Assembly (NCBI GenBank): GCA_004297625.1
Contig: SCTY01000072.1
Span: forward strand, 1 to 50,969
Length of the DNA stretch: 50,969 bases
Source: Betaproteobacteria bacterium
GTDB lineage: Bacteria; Pseudomonadota; Gammaproteobacteria; Burkholderiales; SG8-39
Direction: 5' to 3'
This document shows, one piece after another, positions 1 to 8,418 of this stretch. Positions within the stretch are counted from its first letter, which is position 1. Each line of letters opens with the position of its first letter. The notes beneath the pieces were generated by a model. It ran no database searches. It was not told the origin of the DNA and was given only the letters and a program-made list of their open reading frames with translations. Both the position numbers and the translations under genes were made by a program.

Positions 1-119
1 CTGGTGTCGCTGCTCGATACGGTGCAGCGTCTCCAGCGTGCTTCATGAACCGCCGGATGCGGAACCGCACGTCCGGTGGTGTGGGAGGACGGCGGGGGTA
101 ACCCCGCCTCCTACCCGCT
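1..119 (+). mobile_element. Group II intron, 3' end only (domains V and VI)
   Basis: Positions 47-83 form a hairpin resembling domain V: an ACCGCCGG / CCGGTGGT stem with an internal bulge and a short GCG/CGC upper stem. Positions 85-112 form a second stem (GGCGGGG 91-97 pairing with CCCCGCC 102-108 across a GTAA loop), followed by an A at 113 that suits the domain VI branch point. The 3' splice junction would be near 119. The intron body and its reverse transcriptase are outside the window. The end lies only 9 bp from the archease start codon, so insertion probably separated that gene from its original promoter. Seen: hairpins and sequence pattern. Inferred: the exact splice site. Confidence 0.78.
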
Positions 120-128
120 GAGCCCGCC

Positions 129-545
129 ATGGCGCGGCACTGGGAGCACTACCCGCACGGCGCGGACCTTGGCGTCCGCGGCATAGGAACGACGAAGGCC
201 GAGGCCTTCGAGCAGGCCGCGCTCGCGCTTACCGCCGCCGTGACCGATCCTGCGCGCGTGCGAGCACGCGACCGCGTCAGCCTGCAATGCGAGGCGCCCG
301 ACGACGAGCTGCTCTTCGCCGAATGGCTGAACGCACTCGTGTACGAAATGGCGACGCGGCGGATGCTGTTCTCGCGCTTCGCCGTGAAGCTCGAGGCCAC
401 GCGGCTATCGGCCGAGGCCTGGGGCGAGCCGCTCGATGCGCGGCGCCATCGTCCCGCCGTGGAAGTTAAAGGCGCGACCTACACCACGCTGCGCGTCGCC
501 CGGGAAGGCGACGCCTGGGTGGCGCAGACCGTAGTGGACGTCTAG
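129..545 (+). CDS. Archease (RtcB-activating protein)
   Basis: A 138-residue protein of normal archease length. The N-terminal pattern HGADLGVRGIG followed by a long helix (KAEAFEQAALALTAAV) and the terminal TVVDV strand match the archease family. Archease speeds guanylylation of the RNA ligase RtcB and lets it turn over. A matching rtcB lies at 25251, so both partners are present although about 25 kb apart. ATG at 129 is the first start after the intron end and has no clear Shine-Dalgarno sequence. Unlike its neighbours it has no Fnr-type operator upstream, because the intron occupies that space. The stop overlaps the convergent hydrolase gene by 4 bp. Confidence 0.85.
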   Translation: MARHWEHYPHGADLGVRGIGTTKAEAFEQAALALTAAVTDPARVRARDRVSLQCEAPDDELLFAEWLNALVYEMATRRMLFSRFAVKLEATRLSAEAWGEPLDARRHRPAVEVKGATYTTLRVAREGDAWVAQTVVDV

Positions 546-1174
546 GCGAGGTGCCGCGCAAACCAGTCGGCGGCGAGGCGCGCGACCTCCTCGAGCGTGC
601 CGGGTTCCTCGAAGAGATGGGTCGCCCCCGGCACCAGCACGAGCTCGCGCGTGCAATGCGTCAGCTCGTCGCGCGCCTGCTCGTTCAGCTCGATCACGCC
701 GTGGTCGTTCGCGCCGACGATGAGGAGCGTCGGCGCCTTCACCCGCGCGAGCGCCGAGCGCCCAGTGAGGTCGGGCCGGCCGCCACGCGAAACCACCGCG
801 CGCACCGCCTTCGGCATGGCCGCCGCCACGCGGAGCGCCGAAGCAGCGCCGGTGCTCGCGCCGAAGAGGCCCAGCGGCAGAGCGCTGCCGGCCGGCTCGG
901 CGGCGAGAAAGCGCACCGCCGCGCCGAGGCGCTCGGTAAGGAGGCCGATGTCGAAGCGCATTTCGTAATTGCGATCCTCGTCGACCGTCAGCAAGTCCAG
1001 CAAGAGCGTACCGACCCCTGCGCGGCGCAGCTCCGCGGCGACGAAGCGGTTGCGCGGGGACTTGCGCCCCGAGCCGCTGCCGTGGGAGAACGCCACCACG
1101 CCGCGCGGCGTCTCGGGAAGCTCGAGCACGCCTTCGAGCCGCACCTCGCCTGCGGGTATCGAAACCGTCGCCAT
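542..1174 (-). CDS. Alpha/beta hydrolase (dienelactone hydrolase-like)
   Basis: A 210-residue cytoplasmic protein. It shows an oxyanion-type loop (FSHGSGSG), a nucleophile elbow GASTG, an acid in GANDHG and a catalytic His in GATHLF, which is a complete alpha/beta hydrolase triad. The family includes dienelactone hydrolases and small esterases; the substrate cannot be told. I chose ATG 1174 over a longer open frame (to 1333) because it gives a family-typical N-terminus and sits 40.5 bp from the centre of the Fnr-type operator at 1208. The hexamer CAGAAT (1186-1181) precedes it by 6 nt, so the transcript is probably leaderless. It is divergent from the gene at 1257, which shares the operator. 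Confidence 0.8.
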   Translation of the reverse strand: MATVSIPAGEVRLEGVLELPETPRGVVAFSHGSGSGRKSPRNRFVAAELRRAGVGTLLLDLLTVDEDRNYEMRFDIGLLTERLGAAVRFLAAEPAGSALPLGLFGASTGAASALRVAAAMPKAVRAVVSRGGRPDLTGRSALARVKAPTLLIVGANDHGVIELNEQARDELTHCTRELVLVPGATHLFEEPGTLEEVARLAADWFARHLA

Positions 1175-1207
1175 CGTGCGATTCTGCCCGCGCGCCCGCG
1201 GCGCGTG

Positions 1208-1221
1208 TTGACCTGCCTCAA
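1208..1221. promoter_or_regulatory. Crp/Fnr-type operator between divergent genes
   Basis: TTGACCTGCCTCAA, a near palindrome of the TTGA-N6-TCAA class. Its centre (1214.5) is 40.5 bp from the minus-strand start 1174 and 42.5 bp from the plus-strand start 1257, so one site can serve both promoters at class II distance. Confidence 0.7.
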
Positions 1222-1256
1222 CACGCGCGGCGGCGGGCGGACGCATATTTCTTGCT

Positions 1257-1508
1257 ATGGCACGGACAATCATGAAGCAGCCGCTCCCGCAGGTCGGTGC
1301 GCCCGACCCCGAGCTCAAGACTTCGCCGATCATCGACGAGTCCGAGTACGACGAGACGGCCGCCTCGCCGGATCTCGAGCTCGAGACGGCCGCCTGCTAT
1401 TTCAACGGAGAGTCGTTCCCGATCGGCACGTACGTCCAAAGCGGCGGCGAGGTGCTGCAGTGCACCGGCCGCGGCGTCTGGGTGCGCAAAGGCGAGGCGT
1501 ACCCCTAG
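1257..1508 (+). CDS. Small conserved protein, DUF1496-like
   Basis: An 83-residue acidic protein. The first 45 residues look disordered and Glu/Asp-rich. The C-terminal half, ACYFNGESFPIGTYVQ through GRGVWVRKGEAYP, has the short beta pattern and paired Cys spacing seen in DUF1496-type proteins, whose function is unknown. I make this family assignment by eye only. It starts 42.5 bp from the operator at 1208, with CATATT (1244-1249) 7 nt before the ATG and no Shine-Dalgarno, so it is probably leaderless. It ends convergently against the hibernation factor at 1505. Confidence 0.6.
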   Translation: MARTIMKQPLPQVGAPDPELKTSPIIDESEYDETAASPDLELETAACYFNGESFPIGTYVQSGGEVLQCTGRGVWVRKGEAYP

Positions 1509-1822
1509 GCGGCGTCGCGCTGCTCGCGGGCGAAGTCCTGCAGCCTGCGGCGCGCGGCCTCGAACGCGTCGCGCAGCGCCACGCGCACGTCCTCGCCGTG
1601 CTCGCCGCTCGCCGTGATCTCGCCGCCGGGGAGCTTCAGCTCCACGCGCACTGCGTAGGGGTTGCCCTGGTTCTTGTGGCGTCCGGTGAGCTCGACCACG
1701 ACCTTGCAGCGCAGGATGCGCTCGTGGAACTGCTGCAACTTCGCGGCCTTTTCGCGGATGGCGGCGTCGAGCCCTTCCGAGCGCGCGACCCCGCGCCAGG
1801 TGATCTGGAGGGGAAGCTCCAT
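1505..1822 (-). CDS. Ribosome hibernation factor, HPF/RaiA family (short form)
   Basis: A 105-residue protein. It follows the HPF/YfiA fold: an N-terminal strand (LPLQITWRGV), a helix of the EKAAKLQQF type, a strand pair VVVELTGRHK and VRVELKLPGGEI, and a C-terminal basic helix (FEAARRRLQDF). These proteins bind the 30S decoding region and silence 70S ribosomes or drive dimerisation during stress. This is the short form without a dimerisation tail. It lies 41.5 bp from the operator centred at 1863.5, and TAGCGT (1834-1829) stands exactly 6 nt before the ATG, so the mRNA should begin at the start codon. A second, longer paralogue is at 16402-16947. Confidence 0.88.
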   Translation of the reverse strand: MELPLQITWRGVARSEGLDAAIREKAAKLQQFHERILRCKVVVELTGRHKNQGNPYAVRVELKLPGGEITASGEHGEDVRVALRDAFEAARRRLQDFAREQRDAA

Positions 1823-1856
1823 GGACTTACGCTACGCCGGCGCGCGCGCCCGCGAT

Positions 1857-1870
1857 TTGACGCACGTCAA
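1857..1870. promoter_or_regulatory. Crp/Fnr-type operator for the HPF gene
   Basis: TTGACGCACGTCAA, a perfect outer palindrome. Its centre is 41.5 bp upstream of the HPF start at 1822, exactly class II Fnr spacing if transcription begins at the start codon. It is one of two sites in this divergent gap. Confidence 0.78.
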
Positions 1871-1883
1871 GCGGCATGAGCCT

Positions 1884-1897
1884 TTGAGCGGGATCAA
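1884..1897. promoter_or_regulatory. Crp/Fnr-type operator for the CBS gene
   Basis: TTGAGCGGGATCAA. Its centre is 40.5 bp upstream of the CBS-protein start at 1931. It is 27 bp (centre to centre) from the neighbouring site at 1857. Each divergent gene here has its own site rather than sharing one. Confidence 0.75.
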
Positions 1898-1930
1898 CAC
1901 CGAAACGCCCAGCTGCCCTATCGTTTTGTC

Positions 1931-2386
1931 ATGGCGATCGGCGAGATCTGCAGCGGCGACGTGGTGTTCGTGGCGCGAAACGAGAGCTGCGCGCAGGCCG
2001 CGCGCCTCATGCGCGAGCACCACGTCGGCAGCCTGGTGGTGGTGCAGCAGAACGAGCGCCGCGTGCCCGTGGGCATGCTCACCGACCGCGACCTCGCGGT
2101 GGGCGTGATGGCGCTTGGCCTCGATCCCGAGAAGACGATGGTGGAAGCGGCGATGCGCCCGGACGTCGCGGTGGTGCGCGAGGACGAGGGCATCGGCCGG
2201 GCGATCGCGCTGATGCGCAACGGCGGCGTGCGGCGGCTTCCGGTGGTGGACGAAACGGGCGCGCTGGTCGGCATTCTCGCCGCCGACGATCTGATCGAGC
2301 TGTTCGCCGATGAGATGTCGGGCCTCGCCGCGATGCTCGCGAAGAGCCCGCGCCGCGAGAGAGCAGAGCGCCAGGCGGTCGTTTAG
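1931..2386 (+). CDS. CBS-pair protein
   Basis: A 151-residue cytoplasmic protein made of two CBS motifs (about residues 8-62 and 74-130) with the typical GMLTDRDLA and GILAADDLIEL endings, then a basic tail. CBS pairs bind adenosine nucleotides and often act as energy sensors; stand-alone pairs of this kind are common in low-oxygen stress regulons. The ATG is preceded by TATCGT (1919-1924) and exactly 6 nt, 40.5 bp from the operator centred at 1890.5, with no Shine-Dalgarno. Leaderless expression is therefore predicted. A paralogue lies at 21930-22379. The stop overlaps the convergent ftsH by 4 bp. Confidence 0.88.
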   Translation: MAIGEICSGDVVFVARNESCAQAARLMREHHVGSLVVVQQNERRVPVGMLTDRDLAVGVMALGLDPEKTMVEAAMRPDVAVVREDEGIGRAIALMRNGGVRRLPVVDETGALVGILAADDLIELFADEMSGLAAMLAKSPRRERAERQAVV

Positions 2387-4209
2387 GCGGCCGCTTTTTC
2401 GACGTGGCGGCTGCGCCGCAGCTCGGCGAGCTCGGCTTCAGCCAGCGTTTCCTTCTGCAGCAGCAACTGGGCGCCGCGCTCCAGCAGCGGTTTGTCCGTG
2501 GAAAGCACTGCGATCGCCTTGTCGTAGGCGGCCTTCACGATCGCGCGCACCGCGAGGTCGATCTCGCGCGCGGTCTGCTCGCTGTATTCGCGCTTCCTCG
2601 GGAGCAGGTTCTCCCCGAGGAACGGGCTCTGCGGCTCTTCGTAGGCGAGCTGGCCCAGGGCTTCGACCATGCCGTAGCGCATCACCATGCTGCGCGCGAT
2701 GTTCGCCACCTTGGCGAGGTCGTCCGCGGCGCCGGTCGAAAGGCGTCCGAACACGGTCTGCTCGGCGGCGCGCCCGCCGAGCAGCACCGCCATCTTGTTC
2801 TCCAGCTCCTCGCGGCTCATGAGGAAGCGGTCCTCGGTCGGGCGCTGGATGGTGTAGCCGAGCGCGCCCACGCCGCGCGGGATGATCGACACCTTGTGCA
2901 CCGGGTCGGTGCCGGGCAGCGCCATCGCGACCAGCGCATGCCCCATTTCGTGGTACGCCACCGTGCGCCGCTCCTGCTCGTTCAGCACGCGGTTCCTCTT
3001 CTCGAGCCCGGCGACGATACGCTCCACCGCGCGCGTGAAGTCATCCAGGCTGACCGCTTCGCCGCCGCGGCGCGTCGCGAGCAGCGCCGCCTCGTTCACG
3101 AGGTTGGCGAGGTCCGCGCCCGAGAAGCCCGGCGTGAGCGCGGCGATTTGCTCGACCGACACGCCCGGCGCGAGCCGGATCTTCGGCAGGTGCACCTGGA
3201 GGATCTGCACGCGCCCCTTCTTGTCCGGCCGGTCGACCAGCACCTGGCGGTCGAAGCGCCCCGCGCGCAGCAGCGCCGGATCCAGGATCTCGGGCCGGTT
3301 GGTCGCGGCGAGCAGCACCACGCCGGTCGAGGGATCGAAGCCGTCGAGCTCGGCGAGGAGCTGGTTCAACGTCTGCTCCTTCTCGTCGTGGCCGCCCAGG
3401 CCGAAGGTGCCGCGCGCGCGTCCGAGCGCGTCGAGCTCGTCGATGAAGATGATCGCCGGCGCCTTGCCGCGCGCCTGCTCGAACAGATCGCGCACCCGCG
3501 CCGCGCCCACGCCGACGAACATCTCGACGAATTCGGAGCCGGAGATCGAAAAAAACGCGACGCCCGCTTCCCCCGCCACCGCGCGCGCGAGCAGCGTCTT
3601 GCCGGTGCCCGGCGGGCCGACGAGCAGAATGCCCTTCGGGATGCGCGCGCCGAGCCGCCCGTAGCGCTTCGGGTCCTTGAGGAATTCGACGACTTCCTGC
3701 AACTCCGCTTTCGCCTCGTCGACGCCGGCGACATCGGCGAACGTCACGCCGGTTTTTTTCTCGACGTAGATCTTCGCGCGGCTCTTGCCGATGTTCATGA
3801 ACCCGCCCAGGCCGCCGCCCTGCTGCGCCGACGCGCGCCGCATCAGGAAGAACCAGACGCCGAAGAAGACGAGCGCCGGCAGCACCCAGGACAGGATGTC
3901 GCGCAGGAACGTCGACTCGTGCACCCGCGTGTAGGGCACGCCGTACCGCGAGAGCCGCTCGGCGACGTCGGGCTCGACGCGGTTGGCGGCGACGCTCGTC
4001 TTGCCGCCTTCGGGCTTCTTCAGCTTGCCGGTGACGAGCGTTTCGCCCACCGTGATCTCGGCGATGCGGCCCTCGGCGAGCATCGCCTCGAACTCGCTGT
4101 AGGGCACGACTTCGACCGTCTGCGCCTGCTGCCACCACTGCTGCACCAGCCACAGGCCGAGGAGCGCGAGCAGCAGGTACGCGAGGTTGAAGCCGGTGCG
4201 CTTCTCCAT
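2383..4209 (-). CDS. ftsH: FtsH-type membrane AAA+ zinc protease (copy 1)
   Basis: A 608-residue protein of usual FtsH length. Membrane segments lie at about 6-22 and 102-124 with a periplasmic domain between them. Walker A GPPGTGKT is at 198-205, Walker B IIFIDE near 253-258, and the zinc-protease motif HEMGH at 420-424. FtsH degrades membrane and regulatory proteins using ATP. I chose ATG 4209 over the in-frame GTG 4215 because TAGCGT (4221-4216) and 6 nt precede it, 40.5 bp from the operator at 4243; no Shine-Dalgarno is present. This is an accessory copy: its context is a stress regulon, not the rrmJ-ftsH-folP housekeeping context. A second copy is at 19494-21335. Confidence 0.93.
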   Translation of the reverse strand: MEKRTGFNLAYLLLALLGLWLVQQWWQQAQTVEVVPYSEFEAMLAEGRIAEITVGETLVTGKLKKPEGGKTSVAANRVEPDVAERLSRYGVPYTRVHESTFLRDILSWVLPALVFFGVWFFLMRRASAQQGGGLGGFMNIGKSRAKIYVEKKTGVTFADVAGVDEAKAELQEVVEFLKDPKRYGRLGARIPKGILLVGPPGTGKTLLARAVAGEAGVAFFSISGSEFVEMFVGVGAARVRDLFEQARGKAPAIIFIDELDALGRARGTFGLGGHDEKEQTLNQLLAELDGFDPSTGVVLLAATNRPEILDPALLRAGRFDRQVLVDRPDKKGRVQILQVHLPKIRLAPGVSVEQIAALTPGFSGADLANLVNEAALLATRRGGEAVSLDDFTRAVERIVAGLEKRNRVLNEQERRTVAYHEMGHALVAMALPGTDPVHKVSIIPRGVGALGYTIQRPTEDRFLMSREELENKMAVLLGGRAAEQTVFGRLSTGAADDLAKVANIARSMVMRYGMVEALGQLAYEEPQSPFLGENLLPRKREYSEQTAREIDLAVRAIVKAAYDKAIAVLSTDKPLLERGAQLLLQKETLAEAELAELRRSRHVEKAAA

Positions 4210-4242
4210 CCGCACACGCTAGCGCAGCGCGCGGCGCGCGGT

Positions 4243-4256
4243 TTGACGCCGGTCAA
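4243..4256. promoter_or_regulatory. Crp/Fnr-type operator, ftsH / acyl-AMP ligase gap
   Basis: TTGACGCCGGTCAA, a perfect outer palindrome. Its centre (4249.5) is 40.5 bp from the ftsH start 4209 and 45.5 bp from the ligase start 4295. The divergent genes can share it. Confidence 0.8.
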
Positions 4257-4294
4257 CGCAGCAGCGGCGCGAGCGCAGAAAATGGTTTTCGGCC

Positions 4295-7030
4295 ATGGCG
4301 ACACCCGCACAACAGCTCACCGGGATCATCGGCACGATGCTCGCCGAGCTGCGCGGCGGCGCCGCGCCCGCGGTCACGCTCGACGCCGAGCTCGAGCGCG
4401 ACCTCGGCATCGACAGCCTGGCGCGCGTCGAGCTCACGCTGCGCATCGAGCAGGCGTTCGGCGTGCGCCTGCCGGAGGAAAGCGTCGTGGGGGCGCGCGT
4501 GGTGCGCGATCTCCTCGCCGCGCTCGCGCGCGCGGCGCCGCGCCTTGCGCCCGATATCGCGCGCGAAGCGCCGCTTGCGCCCGCCGCTGGAGCCGAAGGG
4601 GAGCCGCGCGAAGCCGCGACGCTGCTCGACGCTCTCGACTGGCACACGGCGCGGCATGCGCGGCGCCTGCACGTGACGCTGCTCGAAAACGACGCGCCCG
4701 CGCAGACGCTCACCTACGGCGAGCTCGCCGCGCAGTCGCGCGCCGCGGCGCGCGGCCTGCAGCGCCGCGGGCTCGAGCCGGGGCAGGCGGTGGCGATCAT
4801 GCTGCCCACGAGCCGCGCCTTCTTCCAGGCGTTCCTCGGCGTGCTCATCGCCGGCGGCGTGCCGGTGCCGATCTACCCGCCGTTCCGCTGGTCGCAGATC
4901 GAGGAGCACCTGCGGCGCCAGGCGGGCATAGTGGACAACTGCGCGGCAGCGATGCTCGTCACCGTGGCCGGCGCGCGCGGCGCGGCGCGGCTGCTGCAGG
5001 CGCAGGCGCCCGCGCTGCGCCACGTCGTGACCGTCGACGAGCTGGCGGAGCGAAGTGACAAGGAATTTCTTCGTTCCGTCGCGAGCGACACGGCTCTCCT
5101 GCAGTACACCTCGGGCAGCACCGGGCAGCCGAAAGGCGTGGTGCTCACGCACGCGAACCTGCTCGCGAACATCCGCGCCATGGGCGAGGCGGCCGCGGCG
5201 AGCGCCCAAGACGTTTTCGTGAGCTGGCTACCGCTCTACCACGACATGGGGCTGATCGGCGCCTGGCTCGGGAGCCTGTACTACGGCGTGCCGCTCGCGC
5301 TCATCCCCACGCAGGCGTTTCTCGCGCGGCCGGCGCGCTGGCTGTGGGCGCTCCACCGCTACCGCGGCACGCTTTCGGCCGCGCCGAATTTCGCCTACGA
5401 GATCCTCGCCGCGAAGGTGCCCGACGACGAGCTGCGCGGGCTCGACCTCTCGAGCTGGCGCGTCGCCTTCAACGGCGCCGAGCCGGTGCGCGCGGCGACG
5501 CTCGAGCGCTTCGCGCGCCGCTTCGCGCCGTTCGGCTTCGATGCGCGCGCGGCCACGCCGGTGTACGGGCTCGCGGAGTCCGCGGTCGGACTGACTTTCC
5601 CGCCGCTCGGACGCGGAGCGCTCATCGATGCAGGGGGCGTGGTGAGCTGCGGGCGGCCGCTTCCCGGCCACCAGGTGCGCGTGGTGGACGAAGGCGGCCG
5701 CGAAGCGCCCGAGCGCGTCGAAGGGCGCGTGGAGTTCCGCGGGCCGTCGGCCACCTCGGGGTATTTCAACAACCCGCAGGCGACGCGCGCGCTCGTGCGC
5801 GGCGAGTGGCTCGACACCGGGGACCTCGGCTATTTCGCGCAGGGGGAGCTCTACATCACCGGCCGCGTCAAGGACGTCATCATCCGCGGCGGCCAGCACG
5901 TCCATCCCTACGACCTGGAGGAAGCGGTGGGCGCGCTCCCCGGCATACGCAAGGGGTGCGTGGCGGTGTTCGGCGCGACCGACCGCGCGAGCGGAACCGA
6001 GCGCGTGGTGGTGGTCGCCGAGACGCGCGCCGCCGAGGCCGAGGCGAGGCAGGCATTGCGCCGGCGCATCGCGGAGCTGGCGCTCGCGCATCTGGGGGCG
6101 CCCGCCGACGACGTCGTGCTCGCCGGCGCGCGCGTGGTGCTGAAGACTTCGAGCGGCAAGATCCGCCGCGCCGCCTGCCGCGAGCTCTACGAGCGCGGCG
6201 TGCTCGGCGCCGCGCAGCGCCCGGTGGCGCTGCAGCTCGCCCGGCTCGCGCTCTCGGCGGCGCTCGGCGCCGCGCGCCGGCTCGCGCGCCGCATCGGCGG
6301 CTCGCTCTACGCGCTCTACGTCTGGCTGCTGTTCGCTCTTGCCGCGATCCTGGGGAGCGCAGTGCTCTGCGTGCTGCCCGGCAAGCGCGCGCGCGCGCGC
6401 TGGGCGCACGCCGTCGCGCTTGCCTTGATGCGGCTTTCGGGGCTCGAGGTGCGCGTGCACGGCGCCGCCACGCTGCCGGCCATATTCGCCACCAACCACG
6501 CGAGCTACGTCGACAGCCTGATCCTCGCCGCCGTGCTGCCGGCGGGCGCGCACTTCGTCGCCAAGCGCGAGTTCGCCTCGGTGCCGCTCCTCGGCTGGCT
6601 GCTCGCGCGCTTCGGCACGCGCTTCGTCGAGCGCTTCGCGGCGCAGGCGGCGATCGAGGACGCGCGCGAGCTCGCCGAGGCGGCGCGCGCCGGAGAATCG
6701 CTCGTGCTCTTTCCCGAGGGCACGTTCACGCGCGCGCCGGGAATCGGCGCGTTCCACATGAGCGCCTTCGTCGCCGCCGCGCAAAGCGGCCGTCCGCTGG
6801 TGCCGGTCGCGCTGCGCGGCACGCGCTCGGTGCTGCGCGACGGCTCCTGGCTGCCGCGGCGCCGGCCGGTCGAGCTCTACATCGAGGCGCCGGTATGGCC
6901 GCACGGGCCGAACTGGAAGGACGCGCTCGCCCTCAGGGACGAGGCGCGTCGCGCGATCCTCGCGCATTGCGGCGAGCCCGACCGCGCCGCGGAGCCGCGC
7001 GCTATTTCGTCGGCGCGGGCAGCCGCGTGA
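4295..7030 (+). CDS. Tridomain lipid enzyme: ACP, acyl-AMP ligase and PlsC-type acyltransferase
   Basis: A 911-residue fusion. Residues 1-80 are an acyl carrier domain with GIDSL (phosphopantetheine Ser41). Residues about 115-630 are an AMP-dependent fatty acyl ligase with YTSGSTGQPKG at 271-281, a YGLAES motif and a C-terminal SGKIRR lysine. A membrane-associated stretch near 675-700 (LYALYVWLLFALAAIL) leads into a lysophosphatidate-type acyltransferase with NHASYVD (His735, Asp740) and FPEGTF. The enzyme could activate a free fatty acid, load it on its own ACP and transfer it to a lysolipid, recycling or remodelling membrane lipids. It is divergent from ftsH and shares its operator. It overlaps the convergent gene at 7002 by 29 bp. 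Confidence 0.87.
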   Translation: MATPAQQLTGIIGTMLAELRGGAAPAVTLDAELERDLGIDSLARVELTLRIEQAFGVRLPEESVVGARVVRDLLAALARAAPRLAPDIAREAPLAPAAGAEGEPREAATLLDALDWHTARHARRLHVTLLENDAPAQTLTYGELAAQSRAAARGLQRRGLEPGQAVAIMLPTSRAFFQAFLGVLIAGGVPVPIYPPFRWSQIEEHLRRQAGIVDNCAAAMLVTVAGARGAARLLQAQAPALRHVVTVDELAERSDKEFLRSVASDTALLQYTSGSTGQPKGVVLTHANLLANIRAMGEAAAASAQDVFVSWLPLYHDMGLIGAWLGSLYYGVPLALIPTQAFLARPARWLWALHRYRGTLSAAPNFAYEILAAKVPDDELRGLDLSSWRVAFNGAEPVRAATLERFARRFAPFGFDARAATPVYGLAESAVGLTFPPLGRGALIDAGGVVSCGRPLPGHQVRVVDEGGREAPERVEGRVEFRGPSATSGYFNNPQATRALVRGEWLDTGDLGYFAQGELYITGRVKDVIIRGGQHVHPYDLEEAVGALPGIRKGCVAVFGATDRASGTERVVVVAETRAAEAEARQALRRRIAELALAHLGAPADDVVLAGARVVLKTSSGKIRRAACRELYERGVLGAAQRPVALQLARLALSAALGAARRLARRIGGSLYALYVWLLFALAAILGSAVLCVLPGKRARARWAHAVALALMRLSGLEVRVHGAATLPAIFATNHASYVDSLILAAVLPAGAHFVAKREFASVPLLGWLLARFGTRFVERFAAQAAIEDARELAEAARAGESLVLFPEGTFTRAPGIGAFHMSAFVAAAQSGRPLVPVALRGTRSVLRDGSWLPRRRPVELYIEAPVWPHGPNWKDALALRDEARRAILAHCGEPDRAAEPRAISSARAAA

Positions 7031-8300
7031 CCAGCACCTTGTCGACGCGGTTGCCGTCCATGTCGACCACCTCGATCCGGTAAGCTTCCCAGGTGAAGGC
7101 GTCGCCGACTCTCGGCACGCGCGCGAGCTGCAGCATCGCGAACCCGCCGAGCGTGTGGTAGGTGCCGAGGTCTTCCTCCGGCAGCTCGATGCGGATGCCG
7201 ACCGCCTCCTTGAAGCGCTGCACGGTGACTGCGCCGTCGATGAGCCAGGAGCCTTCCTCGCGGCGCACGATGTCGCGCTCCTCGGCCTCTTCGACCATGG
7301 CGATGTCGCCGGCCAGTGCTTTCACGACGTCGTTGATGGTGACCAGGCCCTGCAGCTCGCCGTGCTCGTCCACGATCAGGCCGGCGGTCTGGCGGTGCTT
7401 GCGGAAGAGGGCCACGACTTCCATCGCCGTGAGGCTTTCGGGCACGAACAGCGGCCGCGCCATCGAGGCGGCGATGTCGACCCGCTTGCCGAGCACGGCG
7501 TCGGCGAGCAGCGTTTTCGTCAGCACCATGCCCTCGACCTTGCGCGGGTCGGCGCGCACCGCCGGAAACCGCGAATGGCCGCTCGCCGCGATGCGCTTCA
7601 CGTTCCACTCGAGCGGCTGCTCGAGATCGAGATAGACGATGTCGGGCCACGGGGTCATCACGCCCGTGACCCTGAGCTCGCCGAGACGGAACAGGCGCGA
7701 CACGATTTGCGGCTCGTGCTTTTCGAACACCCCGGCCTTGGCGCCTTGCTCCATGAGGACCTTGATCTCCTCCTCGCCGACCGGCGGCGCGGTCCTTCCC
7801 GCGAGCCCCAGCAGCTTGAGCACCGCGTCGGTCGTGGCGCTCAGGCCGCGCACCAGCGGGAACGCGAGGCGCGCGAGCAGCACCATGAGCGGCGCCACCA
7901 GGCCCGCGATCCATTCCGGATTGGCGAGCGCGAGCCGCTTGGGCACCAGCTCGCCGGCGATGAGCGACACGAACGCGATCACCGCGACGACGATCGCGAG
8001 CGCCAGCGCGTCGGCCTGCGCGGCGAGCGCGGGGAAGCCGGCGAGCCACTGCGCGAGGCTGCGCGCGAAGCTCGCCTCGCCGAAGGCGCCGCTCGTGACG
8101 CCGATCACCGTGATGCCGATCTGGATGGTGGCGAGGAAGCGCGACGGATCGTTGGCGAGCGCGAGCGCGGCCGTCGCTCCGGGGCGGTTTTCGAGGGCCC
8201 ACTGCTGCAGCCGCGCCTTGCGCGACGACACGATCGCCATCTCCGACATGGCGAACAGGCCGTTCAAGAGAATCAGGAAAGCGAGGAGAAGCAGCTCCAT
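7002..8300 (-). CDS. CorC/HlyC-family (CNNM plus CBS) membrane protein
   Basis: A 432-residue protein. Residues 1-190 form a DUF21/CNNM membrane region with several hydrophobic segments (ELLLLAFLILLNGLFAMSE at the N-terminus). A CBS pair follows (about 205-330) and then a C-terminal CorC_HlyC domain ending near VTRLP. The family is linked to magnesium and cobalt efflux or homeostasis in the inner membrane. I chose ATG 8300 because the upstream in-frame residues are not family-like and because it lies 42.5 bp from the operator at 8336. TAGAGT stands 8 nt before the start, which allows at most a 1-2 nt leader. Confidence 0.86.
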   Translation of the reverse strand: MELLLLAFLILLNGLFAMSEMAIVSSRKARLQQWALENRPGATAALALANDPSRFLATIQIGITVIGVTSGAFGEASFARSLAQWLAGFPALAAQADALALAIVVAVIAFVSLIAGELVPKRLALANPEWIAGLVAPLMVLLARLAFPLVRGLSATTDAVLKLLGLAGRTAPPVGEEEIKVLMEQGAKAGVFEKHEPQIVSRLFRLGELRVTGVMTPWPDIVYLDLEQPLEWNVKRIAASGHSRFPAVRADPRKVEGMVLTKTLLADAVLGKRVDIAASMARPLFVPESLTAMEVVALFRKHRQTAGLIVDEHGELQGLVTINDVVKALAGDIAMVEEAEERDIVRREEGSWLIDGAVTVQRFKEAVGIRIELPEEDLGTYHTLGGFAMLQLARVPRVGDAFTWEAYRIEVVDMDGNRVDKVLVTRLPAPTK

Positions 8301-8335
8301 CGGGCGAAACTCTATGCGCAACGCTCGAGCGGCCT

Positions 8336-8349
8336 TTGCGCTGGATCAA
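8336..8349. promoter_or_regulatory. Degenerate Crp/Fnr-type operator, CorC / E1-operon gap
   Basis: TTGCGCTGGATCAA, one half-site intact. It serves the minus gene at 42.5 bp. On the plus strand TAGCGT at 8371-8376 predicts a start near 8383, about 41 bp from the operator centre, so the long E1 operon is probably also under this site. Confidence 0.62.
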
Positions 8350-8418
8350 CACGCTTTTTTTTCTTAGGCATAGCGTGGCGGGAAACGCGTGATGAACGCT
8401 AAGAGCGGAGGTTTCGTC

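Noticed and set aside
2404..5058. Very long open frame on the strand opposite ftsH
   Set aside because: It is a mirror of the high G+C third-codon bias of ftsH and the acyl-AMP ligase genes; composition is Arg/Ala-rich and no domain is visible. The same applies to long antisense frames over 551-1879, 6877-9849, 11325-13184 and 13351-15438.
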